From: Escarpia spicata
Taxonomy: Eukaryota; Annelida; Polychaeta; Sabellida; Siboglinidae
Direction of reading: 5' to 3'
Length of the DNA stretch: 64,000 nucleotides
Assembly (NCBI GenBank): GCA_963995525.1
Contig: OZ023205.1
Location: 50,037,743 to 50,101,742, forward strand
Below the pieces are notes generated by a model. The model saw only the letters and a list, made by a program, of their open reading frames with translations, did no database searches and was not told the origin of the DNA. This document shows positions 1 to 14,829 of the stretch, piece by piece (positions within the stretch are counted from its first letter, which is position 1; every line of letters starts with the position of its first letter). The translations under genes and the position numbers were made by a program.

Positions 1-414
1 TATTCTGATAAAAGGTAGTGATATTCGAATATACTATTTATTAAGTTCATCAAATGTGATCCATGCGTGGAAGCAAGTTGACTGTTGGTAAAACTGAACT
101 AGCTTTTCCTACGAGAATGGCAGAGCTAGATCTGTGCAGATGACGCAGTTAACAGACACACTATGCTTTGCGGAAAACTGATGTGCAACACGGGATGGCG
201 GTGGAAAAATAAGATGCTAACGAAATTGCAACGTGCATGATTGCTGGCAAACCGTATTTCACGAGAATTTCTACAAATAAGAAAGTTATAATTTTGCACG
301 TCACTATTTATTGTAAATTTGTACTTGTCCACCGGACAACCATGCAGATCATTCTACTTGTCCGGTCAACAAACCATTTGTCCTGGACAACCGGACACAT
401 GCTTATTTACAATG

Positions 415-870
415 CTGCATGTGTAAATATTTAGGTTATTGTACTATCATGTGTAAATATTTAGGTTATTGTACTACTATGTGTAAATGTTTAGGTTATT
501 GTACTACCATATGTGAATGTTTAGGTTATTGTACTACCATATGTGAATGTTTAGGTTATTGTACTACCATGTGTAAATTTTTAGGTTATTGTACTACCAT
601 GTGTAAATGTTTAGGTTATTGTACTACCATGTGTAAATGTTTAGGTTATTGTACAACCATGTGTAAATTTTTAGGTTATTGTACTACCATGTGTAAATGT
701 TTAGGTTATTGTACAACCATGTGTAAATGTTTAGGTTATTGTACTACCATATGTGAATGTTTAGGTTATTGTACTACCGTGTGTACATTTTTAGGTTATT
801 GTATTACCATGTATAAATGTTTAGGTTATTGTATTACCATGTGTAAACGTTTAGGTTATTGTATTTCATG
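415..870 (+). repeat. 30-bp minisatellite in an ATP6AP1 intron or 3' region
   Basis: About 15 copies of a 30-bp unit containing TTTAGGTTATTGTACTACCA, nearly perfect from 480 to 770 and drifting at the right end. One more copy lies at about 970-1005. As 30 is a multiple of three, one frame is open for 206 codons (repeated CLGYCTTMCK), but nothing suggests translation. Confidence 0.95.
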
Positions 871-879
871 TGTAAATGT

Positions 880-1060
880 TTGCAGTTTTCTTTGTATTTT
901 TCACTTGGAAATAAACATTATCATTATCATTATTCAGTATATCCATAGGTGTCTTTGTTCATGTATTTCCATGTGTAAATGTTTAGGTTATTGTATATTG
1001 CATGTGGTTTTCTCTATTTGTATTATTCATTGGAAATAAACATTATTATTATTCTGCATT
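880..1060 (+). repeat. Two copies of a short tail ending GGAAATAAACATTATTATT
   Basis: The phrase TTGGAAATAAACATTAT followed by (ATT)n or (ATC)n occurs at about 906-935 and 1030-1055. It resembles the 3' end of the LINE at 9,530 (seen there in reverse), so these may be retrotransposon tails. Confidence 0.5.
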
Positions 1061-1105
1061 GAGACCCTATTGTATGCAAAGGTAACAGGTATTTTGTTCA
1101 CTCAC

Positions 1106-1346
1106 ACGGCGGTATTGTTGGCACACTCGCCATTGGGGTAGCTCGCGTTGAGTTGTGGGGGCAGTTTGAACACCCTCTCACTGCCCACATTCAACAACAC
1201 CTCAGTCGCATAGAAGAAGATGCACCCTGACGCGTTCAAGAACGTCACGTTGCTTGTAGTCTCTGGTTCCTCAGCCAGTAGGTGGCGCCCCATGTACAAC
1301 GTCTCATCCGGCAGCTGCAACGACGAACGTCTATATGAAATCTCAA
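1106..1346 (-). CDS. ATP6AP1: ATP6AP1 exon 5
   Basis: Acceptor ttttatccag|TTGAG, donor GCCGT|gtgagt. Phase 1 in matches exon 4. It encodes VEISYRRSSLQLP, then NVTFLNASGCIFFYATEV, which I align with the family's ILFWAQNFSV strand, and three sequons near the end. Confidence 0.75.
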
Positions 1347-4300
1347 CTGGATAAAACATAGAGAGGCTGGCAGTTACATAGTTTAATTCAGGGTTGGGAT
1401 GTTTCTGCCCTCACGGTGGAAACCGTGTGACAGAAATACTTTCTGTCCGCGCGGCAGAAATACTTTTCTCCCCTAGTTTCTGCCCTAAGCGCAGAAACTA
1501 GGGGAGAAAGGTTTCCCTTACGACAGAAACTCCCAAAATAGTCCTATTTTTATTTTACTATCAATACCAGCATTCCTTTTCCTTCTTACACCAGTACTGT
1601 GTATGGTGCCAGCCCCAACAAGTTATTAAAGCACTGACAGCTAGGCAGTCTTATCAGCTCCCACAACTGCTGAAACAATAGCAAGCTTTAGCAGTGGCCA
1701 GGTGCTTCAAAACCAGACTTTCCACTGACCACAAGATGATCAAGTGATAATTAATTTTAATTGCTGGCCAACTTCTAGGCTGGTAATAAAACTGGGGTTC
1801 ACAGGGATTGAGAGAGCAGAGATAAGAGAAATACTGAACAAAGCAATGCTGCAGCACGTGTTGTCAAGTGACAAGTCCTGTACACACAGGCACAACAAAA
1901 TTAACACAAATGAATGCAAGTGGTGGGATCTTGCCCTAAGGATTATGTCTGGTTACTAGATCAATGATTTGGGGCAGAAATACCTTTCTGCCCTGCACTC
2001 GGCAGAAATACCTTTCTCCCCTATTTCTGCCCTGTACACGGCAGAAATACCTTTCTGCCCTGCAGAAAACCAACCCTAGTTTAGTTAGAAGTAAATTTGA
2101 TGACCGATGTGTACCGTAGATGTGCTCGTCTTACTTCAAGTCATTTTACTAAAAAACTAAACATGCCAACTTGCTTGTGATGTTGTATGTAACTTTGGTG
2201 AAATTATATTATAAACTGAATTGAAGGGAATATGAGAAACCAGCAAAAGTTAGCATAGTCATGTGAATGTCATGGTAACAGGGGCATTCAACGCATCACC
2301 GCAGCCTTGCAGCGTAGAAACTCTAGACACTCATTGGTCAAGTATCAGTGGTGTGTCTCAATATGCCAGGAACTGCAAGATTTCACTAGAATCTCCCACT
2401 TGGAAAATATATTCTGTGTAGTTGCAGATGGTTTGATTGTATTAATTCCTGTAGGTGTACATGCCTACACAATTGCACTTTGTTACCCTTTAAGAACTTG
2501 CATCATAGGATGGTTGTTATTGACACTGGGAGAAACGAAGCTCCCGAAATGTGGGATCGTGCTACAATTCCCACCTGGGAGGAAGCCTTGGCGGTGTACA
2601 CGGCCGTGTACTTCTTCCCGGAGTCCTGCAGCTTCGACACAACGGATCCAATGATTGAATCTACAATAGAAATGAGTTCTATACTATATACAAAATACTG
2701 GCCAGATCACGCAATCCATGTATGTCATGGCCACTTCATCACGAACTTACTTATTATGGTGATGTCACAGTGCGCTACTAGGTAACAAAGTGTCACGTAC
2801 AGGGCACGCACACATGCACGCACTGTCAACAAGTACGTTGGTAAACTCGTAATTGGGTCCACATTAGTGCTGGTTCGATATTCGATATATCGAAGTATCA
2901 CGATACTTGTGAAAGTTCGATACCGATACTTTGTGGTATCGCGATACTTCGATATTTTGGTATCGAACGGCAACAGTTCGATACCTTCGATATTTCGATA
3001 CCTTCGATATTTCGATACCTTCGATATTTCGATACCTATACTTCGATATCGAGTCCATTTGACGTCGATGCGAAGACGTAACATCGTTTTCGAAGACGAA
3101 GTTACGGCCGGATGTACGGAAAGTACGGCTACTCCGCTGTGGGCTTCGCTTCCTAACTTGACAGGGTTGACTACGTTGTATGTATTAGGCCGCTTAGGCG
3201 TGGTTCTTTTTCAAAAAACATAATAAAATGTAACATCTCAGTGGTTTTATAAAGCTTTATTGTGGAGTCAGTTTCCAGAAAAGTCTGTATATAAATAATT
3301 ATTTGAGTGCGATCTCAGCTTAGCCTCGATTATTCAAGCCTCGTTACGACGTTGGGTGGCACTACCGTTTGCTTCACCACTTTACCTTGCCCACTCTACA
3401 GCGTACCAAAAACACACAACATTCCAGTAATTTAAAGAGTGTTTATTGCACGCATTAGTATTCATGAATCTAGTTTAATATAAAAATAATAATATAAATA
3501 ATTATTCAAGCGCGACACACTAGACTCGCTTACCCTGGTTCCGTTTGGTGGCGCTATGTTTTGCTGTTTGATGGCGCCACCGTTTGCCGTACTCGCTCAA
3601 CCAAGATGAACGACAAAATGTCAAAACGCACATCGTCAATTTGGCAGTTTTTTTTAACAAATACGGACACACTGTAGAGTGTCTACTATGCCAGAAACGC
3701 TCCCCCAAAACTAGTGGAGGAATTTTACGAAACAGACTACTAAAACATGATGATTTGAAGGAAGTCGTGGTAACAGTAACACTAACAACAACGTCAACGT
3801 GAACGATGTGTTCCATCAAAATTTTCGTCAGAAACCAAGCAATGGACATTTAGTAGTAGTAACAGTCGAAGTGAATCGCCATCGGTTGCAGAGTCTACTG
3901 CGGCGTCAGCATCAAGAAGTGACGTACGCGATGTGACTACCAGTTTTATTTATTTATTATTACTAGGACTAGGTCTAGGTATTCTATTGCTATTGTCTGT
4001 AATACTGTATTGTTTTAATGTTACATTACAATTACTTTTACAACATTAATAAATTAGAATTAAACAATTATAATTTACAACTGTTATTTGGTTATTGAAA
4101 TAAAATGAAAATTGCATATTAATTATCGTTGTTTGCATTACTATATCAATTAGTATGTATCAATGGTTAAGTTGAAAATTAAATAGGTGTACCGTATAGA
4201 CTACTGTAGTTCCCAATAGACGCTCAGAGCGTGTGCTAAGACTTTGGTGCATGACTATTTGTTTCTCAAAAGTGGTACCAGGCAACACTTTTTCAAACAC

Positions 4301-7300
4301 ACATACCCCGTTAGTCAGCAGTGCACATCTACCAAACTGACTGATACAACATTGACACATGACAAGAATGCAACATGTTTAACAAGATATAACAAGATTG
4401 CCATCCAGAGAATTAACTCTAGATGGCAGGTGGACAAGGAAGCCCTTTGGCTTATCGAGAGTCCAACCCTTTTATCTACATATATCCAGCCCTTCTGAGG
4501 TGTGTCGATTTTATTTTTAAACATATTCACATTACTAGCACCCACACAATCAGGAGATAATCTGTTCCATTCAGCTAAAGGCACACATGCACACTATGAA
4601 TGACCTATCAAGCATTTGCAAGGTGGTGCTAGCAACAGTATTGCCATCAGTTATGTCTAGCATGCATTCATTCATGAAAAATCTACTTTTATACATGTTT
4701 CCCTAATGAAAAACAGTGTGTGCTTCTATGCCACTAGTTTAGATGGATAGTGTGTTTCTATTGGGATCTATACTGTATATGAATTAGACTTACAACGTAA
4801 GTATCGAACAAAATTCTGGTATCGATCGATATCGAAGAATTCTGGTATCGAACCAGCACTAGTCCACATTTTCCGAAACTGTTCCTTTTTTGGAAAACAT
4901 GGTTGTGGGTTGGGGATTAGACGACCCCTACAATCCATCCACGCTACACATAGATCCCCAAATTTATGCTGAACCAGTTGCTCCTTAAAATCGATTTTGC
5001 TCCTTAACACTGATCTTGTGTACTGGAAACTGTCAACACCATGAGGCGCCACTGGGACACCTGCTGGTGTATCATGGAAATAGTGTCCTTGGTGATACAT
5101 GAGCAGCTTTTTGATTTTGAAAAAAGATTACGGTAATCAATATCCTTTCATAATATTAATTTTTCATGAAGTATCATTTCTAACAAAACCTTCAACACAC
5201 TGTACAAAATCTAATTAATGTAAAATTATGATATTATTATTATTATTATAAGAACACTTAAATAAATGTTTAACTAATAAATTACTTTAGCTATTAATAA
5301 ATTAATAAAACTATTAATTAATTATTAAAAATATATCAGATAATAACATCAGGTCCAAATGTTTTCCCAGCACACACGAAAGATATATAAAAACCTGTCA
5401 TGTGTCACATGACGTTGCGACAACATACCACTGTTCTTGAGGGTGTCCTCAATCTGCCCATTCTCAGTGGAGGGTAGGTGCACCACCAACATGTCGTGAC
5501 CTTCATCTGACATTGGAAGGTCGCCAACTTTCGTAGACGGGGTCACCTCATGAACCTTGCCGGGAAACTCTTGCTTGAGTTTAGCGAAAGCATCGGTCGG
5601 GGAGGCAACTCCAGACAGGTGGGCTGAAACTTGCGAACCAACGAGGGCCTGAAAGACAAACACGGCAGGTGTTATAATAAATCTTTGCAATAAAAAAAAA
5701 ACTCTACTTCTAATGTGCAGAAATATGTCACTAGTATGAGTAAAATAAAAAAATATAAATAATTTGTAAAAACTTAACACAAAAATAAGTGTTTTTGTTT
5801 ATTTGGCAAATCAGCCATGACTGGTGTTTTGTTTTGAAGTTATTTACAAGAAATATCCAAGAACTAGGATGTACAAGGAAGACTTTTAGCTAAGCATTTC
5901 AAAGGCCACAAAAAAGTTTTCTTTCTCCTGACACAAATAAGATGGGAGTCTTTGAGATTTGACAAGGTCGTCAGAAAAAGTGACAGTTTCTCCCACCCCT
6001 ATATCACTGAACTGATCACACTGTCATAACACTGACTCGAACGCAATAGTAATGCACACATAAGCACCTCTAAATGTTGGTGCATTAGTGACATCAATAG
6101 GTGGATCCAAAGCATTAAACTCAAAATGAACAACTCCAAGACTGAGAACACCTTAACTGGTAACAACTGGCAAAATGCACCAACATCGCTGCCCATTCGC
6201 TGGCAATGAGGTACATGCTTTGAATTGTGTGTAAAATTGTGATGCTTATTTTGATAAGCACATGTCTATGGAACAGTATATCAAGTCCAAATGTCAGGCA
6301 GCTGATGCACAACTATACAACATCGGGAAAATTAGAAAATATCTCGATCAACAGAGTGCAGAGACATGCTCAGGTCCACAGCCATATTGATTGCTGAAAT
6401 GCCTTCCTGATCGGCTTACCAAAGTACCTTATACATAAATTACCATATCACTCCAACACTCAAATCGCTTCATTGGTTGCCAGTTGAAAATTGCATTAAA
6501 TATAAGATATGCTTACTGACATTTAATTCACATCATGGCCATGGACCTGAATATATGTGGGAAATGCAGACTCCTAGAAGCATCCATTATGGACTCAGAT
6601 CACAGGATGATCTAACACTTGCTATACCAAGGACAAAGAGGAAGACTCTGGGAGATTGAGCTTTCAAAGTTGCTGCACCGAAATTATAGACCTAGCCTAC
6701 CCAAAGATGGGTGCAGCTGTAACAATGTTGGTGTTTTTAAGAGCAAACTGAAGGCTCACTATTTTAACATGGCATACAATTAACTTATTAACTTTACTAA
6801 TTTTAATAGTTTTAACATTGTGTATAATTATTTCAACTTTTCAATTTCATGTCTAATGTTTCTACTTCACTTATTAATCTTAGTCATTTAAATAGTTTTA
6901 CTTTTTTTTATTCATATTTAATTGTGTGTGATATGTTGGATATTCGCACTGTTTTTACTTACTACTATGTCTATGTCATTTGTTGTACTGTACAGAACCA
7001 TAGAACATTGTTGTATAAATATGGTTCTATTATAAGTCACTAAGCATCTACATTTATTGCAATGCTAAAACAGAACTACAAGATATTACTTCTATGAATT
7101 TCACTACCTTGAGATTCTTGAAAGTGTCTCCATCCGTGTGCTGAGACAAATCTTCCAGGTTCAGCTGAAGAAAGACAGAATGTATCCGTGAAAACACACA
7201 CATGTAGTAGATCTATTTAATACAATTAGTACAGGCACATGCATTTTGAATGTTATAAGTCTGCAATCCAGTAATGCTAGAATATGTAGACCACTTCAAT

Positions 7301-10300
7301 CTGTGCAGGATTAATTAAGAAAACATCCCAATGCAGGCAAAAAATGTTCAACCTGTGACAGAACCTTGCAGATACTGCCTTGGCTTACTGCATGTCCCGA
7401 TTTGTTTGTATCTATACTGGAAAAAAAGGAACTGTTCATCCTCCAGATGGCGCTACATCAGTGTACGAAATTAGGGCCTTTGAATCAGCAGCCGCCCATT
7501 CAAAATCCGTCCCGCCGATTCAATTCGCCAAAATGTTCATCATAAGATGAAAAAATAATGGTGTAAGAAGTAAACAGGAATGTTGATATTGACAGTAAAA
7601 TAAATACATACAAAAATAGGACTATTTTGGGAGTTTCTGCCCCAAGGGCAGAAACTAGGGGAGAAAGGTATTTCTGCTGCATGGGCAAAAAGTATTTCTG
7701 CCACAGGGTTTCTGCTGTGAGGGCAGAAACGTGACAACCCTGGCAACAGAACAGTGTTATGTACATGCTGCCAGCATTTATCCAATAGCTGTATTTGTGT
7801 GTAACAACAGACACCATACAACCAATAAACAGCATGTACAATACTACACTATAGTATACGTTGACTTTGGCAAACACTGACCTTGTCTTGGAGAAAAATA
7901 ACAAGGTTTTGTTTGTTGTCAGCAAGACTCTTGTGAATGTAGTCAGCAAACACGTCTCCACTGGTCGAGTGGCCTGCCAGGGTCGATGGAAACTTGTGCA
8001 TCCTACAAAATACATTAAAAACATTTAAACTGTTCCTAATACTAGAAAGTCTAGAATAATAATTATATAATGGCCAGCAAATGACAACAAATAAGCCCGA
8101 AACAGTGTTCGCAATTATTTGAAAGTTGTGCCTGCAAAATATTCAACCTGTTCCGATTCAAGTGAACTTCCCGCTAAATTGCTAATAATTACCCAATGGA
8201 ACAACATATGTTTGTGAACTGTTGACTGAACATATATGCATGTGCAATGTTCAAGCTAGGATTTAAAAAATTGGGGTCCTGGGACCTCATCGGTCTAAAA
8301 AAGGGGTTCCTACCAATATTTCAGCCTTGCCATTAGACAGCACTGACACACACTCGTGGGCAGCTTGGAACTACTATCACAATCTTCAATATTCATCACT
8401 CTATTGCAGTTTAGTCGCTAAGTGGCACCAACATTTTGCCACCATACGCATGTAATGAAATTACATTTGTCAACACAATTTGGAATTTGGATATACGTTG
8501 TATTACTTTTAAACAACCTGCCTAACACAGGCAAAATATTGGATGTTTTTTTCAAAATTATTAAAAACAAATATTGAACAAAACATAATTATACAGTGGA
8601 TACATACAAAGATATAAGTGCAATGCTCATAATGGTTTGAGGGAGGCAGTAGTTTTAAATCAATACACACCACCTCATTTTTTTCCCCAGTTTCTTTGTC
8701 AATGTTACTGATACTATTATATAGAAATTTCATATGAGCATCTAGCAGTGTTTCCAAAAGTTCTAGGCACTTTTAAAGGCATTAAACAAAAGCTGTGGTA
8801 TGTTGCTCGTAAGTTACTATGAATGTATTATCATTTAACTATACATGTTATAATGTGGATTTACTATGGGCCGTGATATCAAACAGTAAATACATGATAA
8901 AATTTAGTATAATATGATTTACTATAATTTACTATGGTTTTATTATGGTTTACTATGTGTATTTTGAATTAAGTATACCACAGTATAAGCATAGTAAAAT
9001 GTACAGTACTGCGGTTTACTCTAATTTACTATGGTTTTGTTATGGTTTACCATGCTTACTATGAAATGTATCATGGAAAACGTATGGTAAAATGTAGTAT
9101 ATTATGGTTTTCTATAACTTACCTATGGTTTTACTACAGTTTATCATGGTTTAGTATGGCTTCATATGGATTTACTATAGTGAAAACATAGTAAAATGTA
9201 ATATACTACAATTTACTATAACTTACCATGATTTACTACGGATTTATCATGGTTTACCATAGTAAACTGTATTACATTTTTAGCAAGGGGCTTAGAGGCA
9301 ACTTCGAACAACTGTCAAATTGCATTAAAGGGGCATGGCGAAACTTGGAAAATGGGGTCCTGTCAACAAAGACATTTAATATCGTTCAAAACCAATTCTA
9401 ACTCAGACATTGCATGCGTGCGATTTCAAGCACAATACATGTGTACAATTAAGGAATGTTTTAAAGTACTAGATCTCTGCCATCTTCCCAATGCTTCAGG
9501 CTTCACACTGGTTAAATAGTTCTACAATTTCCATAATAATAATAATGTTTTTATTTCAGACAAAAGTCCATATGTACATACAAATAAAAAAATACATAAA
9601 ACACAAAGATAGAAACACACATGAAATAAAATAGATGGTTAATAAAAGATTTATAACATGTGCATTCAACTTTAAGTATACAATTAGGTAGTCCAATATT
9701 TAAACATAGGACTTCTAAAATGTATATCAGTATAAAAATAATTCACAAAAAGTGGATTTTCAGACTTGAAGACGACATAATAAGCTATATATGTATGAAC
9801 GCCTACATTCATTAAAAGATTTAACACAGTTTGTAGTAAACATAAAACTTGCACTACAGCATGATGACAAATTGTGTAAAATTCTAAAACTGTTGTTATA
9901 GGCAACAGTAATACATTTCAAACTCTGTTTTTTTTATTTACACCAAAGACTTGAGGTTTACATAGTACCACAGTAAGAGAGAAATAGGTAAGTTTAATGG
10001 AAGAGCTGTAAAGGCGAAATGTTTGTGCTAAGACGTTGGCCTGAGCATATCTTTTCTGTCTGGCAATGTCGTCATCGTCAGTAAGATTATTGTTAATTAT
10101 ATGACCCAGATATTTACATTTAATAGTGTGAGGTAACGGACAATTATTGAAAGTGACAGGATGAATATTTGTCATGTCGTGAGGTTTGTTGTCAATAACC
10201 ATACAACATGACTTGTTGGCATTGTATGTTATGTTAAACATTGGCACAACAATCATAAATCCATATAACTGTCTATTTGCCCAAAGAACTATTAGTCTAT

Positions 10301-10989
10301 TTGCAAAAAGAACTGGGCCATTTGTGCAATAAAACATGTATTTGGGGGGATTTAGTAATTTATGTTTTAATATACTTATTAATTAATTAAATGCCCACTA
10401 TCGTCTCTACTAATCAGGTCTATAATAAATGACTATAATATGTAACTTGCACTACCAGTGACAGTGACCCACTGTCCTACCTAGGCAACTGACCAGCTGT
10501 ACTGCCGTACTGAGCCTGAGGTGAGTGTCAATGTGACTCCGTGAGTGTGACACTGACAGTGACAGTGATAATCGAAATAATGTAACCGTCGGCGTCGCGG
10601 ACACCGGCAAAGCCACGTAATACATTACTGTCTAACCAAATAATGTTTTATAATAAACATTTCGGCGAAAGTGTGAAGTTTGTGGCTTGAGTAAGGTTCC
10701 GCTGACCTTACAAGTGAATGTGACTCTCAAATGACACTATTCAGTCGGTTACGATTCAGTGATCATGAATAGACGGGCATCACCATCTTACGAAACGATA
10801 TGTCAAAATGTTATCCGTTGACTAAACTACGCATCCAAACCATTTTAATTGCTCGCATGGCGTGCAATTATTGTACAACATGTATACTTACAGATTGTTG
10901 GTCCATATGACTGCTGGAACTGAACTTCGCGAGGAAAACACACCAGACACACACAGCCCCCACAACACTAACACCTTCAGCGCTGCCAT
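1106..10989 (-). CDS. ATP6AP1: ATP6AP1-like V-ATPase accessory subunit S1 (Ac45), 5' part, runs off left edge
   Basis: Coding exons read on the minus strand: 10989-10892, 8002-7882, 7164-7108, 5648-5429 and 1346-1106 (737 nt, about 245 residues), phases joining cleanly. Known role of the family: a type I membrane glycoprotein of the V-ATPase Vo sector that aids pump assembly and trafficking in the secretory pathway. Seen: an N-terminal signal peptide (MAALKVLVLWGLCVSGVFSS), then VPAVIWTNN, matching the start of the mature luminal domain (VPVLLWSS-like in vertebrates); NLVIFLQDKLNLEDLSQ, matching the family's LLFLQDKLSIEDF block; a leucine-rich MLVVHLP strand; and an Asn-rich segment with several N-x-S/T sequons (NVT, NAS, NNT). 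The remaining luminal domain, transmembrane helix and short tail must lie left of position 1 or in an exon I could not see. Divergent partner of RPS23. The family call rests on remembered motifs; overall identity is low, as usual for this fast-evolving luminal domain. Confidence 0.82.
1390..2077. mobile_element. MITE-like element rich in TTTCTGCC/GGCAGAAA
   Basis: It begins AGGGTTGG (1390-1397) and ends CCAACCCT (2070-2077), an inverted pair. Inside both ends are repeated GGCAGAAATACCTTTCTGCC-type palindromes. No transposase is present and target duplications are unclear. Related pieces lie at 7,618-7,742 and near 39,155-39,185. Confidence 0.6.
3584..3802 (+). pseudogene. Remnant of hAT transposase BED zinc finger
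   Basis: A 72-codon frame with VFFNKYGHTVECLLCQKR and a downstream RLLKHD fits the BED-finger spacing of aromatic residues, CxxC and H. The rest of a transposase (dimerisation region, catalytic D, D, E) is not seen; the element would be non-autonomous. Confidence 0.5.
4240..4590 (-). mobile_element. 5'-truncated CR1-like LINE tail nested in the hAT element
   Basis: On the minus strand it reads EWNRLSPDCVGASNVNMFKN, then KIDTPQKGWIYVDKRVGLS, the same end as the full-length CR1-like copy whose 3' end is near 51,650-51,850. Truncation at the 5' side is typical of LINE insertion. Confidence 0.75.
4862..5100 (-). other. Unrecognised open frame interrupted by the hAT insertion
   Basis: An open frame from 5100 runs into the hAT element. 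Joining the two flanks across the target duplication (4870 to 2856) keeps it open for about eight more codons before a stop. It contains FGDLCVAWMDCRGR. It may be an older transposon-derived coding piece, as the WMD context is reminiscent of piggyBac-like proteins, but I do not recognise it with confidence. It does not fit the ATP6AP1 phases and is not an exon of that gene. Confidence 0.3.
5429..5648 (-). CDS. ATP6AP1: ATP6AP1 exon 4
   Basis: Acceptor gtctttcag|GCC, donor AACAGTG|gtatgt, phase 0 in and phase 1 out. It encodes ALVGSQVSAHLSG through QIEDTLKNS, a luminal-domain segment. Confidence 0.8.
6100..6790 (+). mobile_element. Decayed L2/CR1-type LINE 3' fragment
   Basis: Frames broken by stops give LKSLHWLPVENCIKYKICLL, then AFKVAAPKL, the HWLP...KI...AFxxAAPxLW pattern at the C-terminus of L2/CR1-type reverse transcriptases. 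It sits in the ATP6AP1 intron between exons 3 and 4. Confidence 0.65.
7108..7164 (-). CDS. ATP6AP1: ATP6AP1 exon 3 (19 codons)
   Basis: Acceptor tttcttcag|CTG, donor CTCAAG|gtagtg, phase 0 on both sides. It encodes LNLEDLSQHTDGDTFKNLK, continuing the FLQDKL block of exon 2. Confidence 0.82.
7618..7742. mobile_element. Fragment of the TTTCTGCC MITE family
   Basis: It repeats ACTATTTTGGGAGTTTCTGC and ACTAGGGGAGAAAGG, found inverted at 1,480-1,550, and ends ACAACCCTGG like the family terminus. It is about 120 bp, much shorter than the copy at 1,390. Confidence 0.55.
7882..8002 (-). CDS. ATP6AP1: ATP6AP1 exon 2
   Basis: Acceptor ttttgtag|G, donor GACAAG|gtcagtg. It encodes MHKFPSTLAGHST through NLVIFLQDK; the first G completes the Leu codon split with exon 1. 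Confidence 0.82.
8850..9270. repeat. Degenerate TTTACTATGG repeat tract
   Basis: About 420 bp of loosely repeated TTTACTATGG and its complement CCATAGTAAA, on both strands and with no fixed period. It lies in ATP6AP1 intron 1. Confidence 0.7.
9530..10337 (-). mobile_element. LINE (Jockey/CR1-type) reverse-transcriptase 3' end, decayed
   Basis: The minus strand reads NITYNANKSCCMVIDNKP, then IKCKYLGHIINNNLTDDDDI, the post-YADD region of this pol type, then a C-terminal piece (9905-9684) with LNNSFRILHNL-like wording and a final (ATT)n tail at 9,534. The 5' part is missing. It sits in ATP6AP1 intron 1. A related piece is repeated at 22,905-23,205 and 23,830-24,150. Confidence 0.75.
10340..10890. 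other. ATP6AP1 intron 1, promoter-proximal part: nothing recognised
   Basis: No coding exon, repeat array or RNA gene seen. Confidence 0.6.
10892..10989 (-). CDS. ATP6AP1: ATP6AP1 exon 1 (signal peptide)
   Basis: Start codon at 10989-10987. It encodes the hydrophobic signal peptide and VPAVIWTNN. The donor reads CT|gtaagta and leaves phase 2. The first in-frame ATG after the divergent promoter was chosen because the signal peptide begins exactly there. Confidence 0.85.
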
Positions 10990-11081
10990 TTCTCCGAGTA
11001 AAGATCACATGACGTCGTGTACCACGCGCGTTCTCGCGAGATACTACAGCATTCGCTCTTTTCGCCGTACCCGAATCCAAA
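10990..11081. promoter_or_regulatory. Bidirectional promoter between ATP6AP1 and RPS23
   Basis: Only 92 bp separate the two divergent start codons. Seen within it: a TCACATGA E-box-like site (11005-11012) overlapping a CRE-like TGACGTCG (11010-11017); a perfect TCTCGCGAGA palindrome (11032-11041), a sequence known as a core element of many housekeeping bidirectional promoters in mammals; and a pyrimidine tract CTCTTTTC (11056-11063) about 20 nt before the RPS23 ATG, placed like the 5' terminal oligopyrimidine start of ribosomal-protein mRNAs. No TATA box is evident. That one region drives both genes is inferred from the spacing. Confidence 0.8.
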
Positions 11082-14760
<3,679 letters not shown>

Positions 14761-14805
14761 ATGTCTCGCTGTTTCACATGAGTGAAATTAACATGTTATT
14801 CGCTG

Positions 14806-14811
14806 AATAAA
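14806..14811 (+). terminator. RPS23 poly(A) signal
   Basis: Canonical AATAAA 46 nt after the stop codon, the expected spacing for a short ribosomal-protein 3' UTR. Confidence 0.8.
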
Positions 14812-14829
14812 TACGTGTCAGTCACAAAA

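Larger units (their letters stand above)
2865..4861 (+). mobile_element. hAT-type DNA transposon, degenerate, with intact ends
   Basis: A 16-bp perfect terminal inverted repeat (TAGTGCTGGTTCGATA at 2865-2880 and its complement at 4846-4861) is flanked by identical 8-bp target duplications GTCCACAT (2857-2864 and 4862-4869), the hAT hallmark. The left end carries a 17-bp subterminal repeat of CGATACCTTCGATATTT. At 3584-3802 a reading frame shows C-LL-C-QKR and a following H, like a BED zinc finger of hAT transposases. The catalytic part is missing and a LINE tail is nested near the right end. Confidence 0.85.

Noticed and set aside
419..1039. 206-codon frame encoding a repeated Cys-rich peptide (CLGYCTTMCK units)
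   Set aside because: It only reflects a 30-bp minisatellite whose unit is divisible by three; no start context, signal peptide or splice support.
2867..3223. Arg/Tyr/Ser-rich frames on both strands (RYRSIGIEISK-type)
   Set aside because: They are translations of the CGATAC subterminal repeats of the hAT element.
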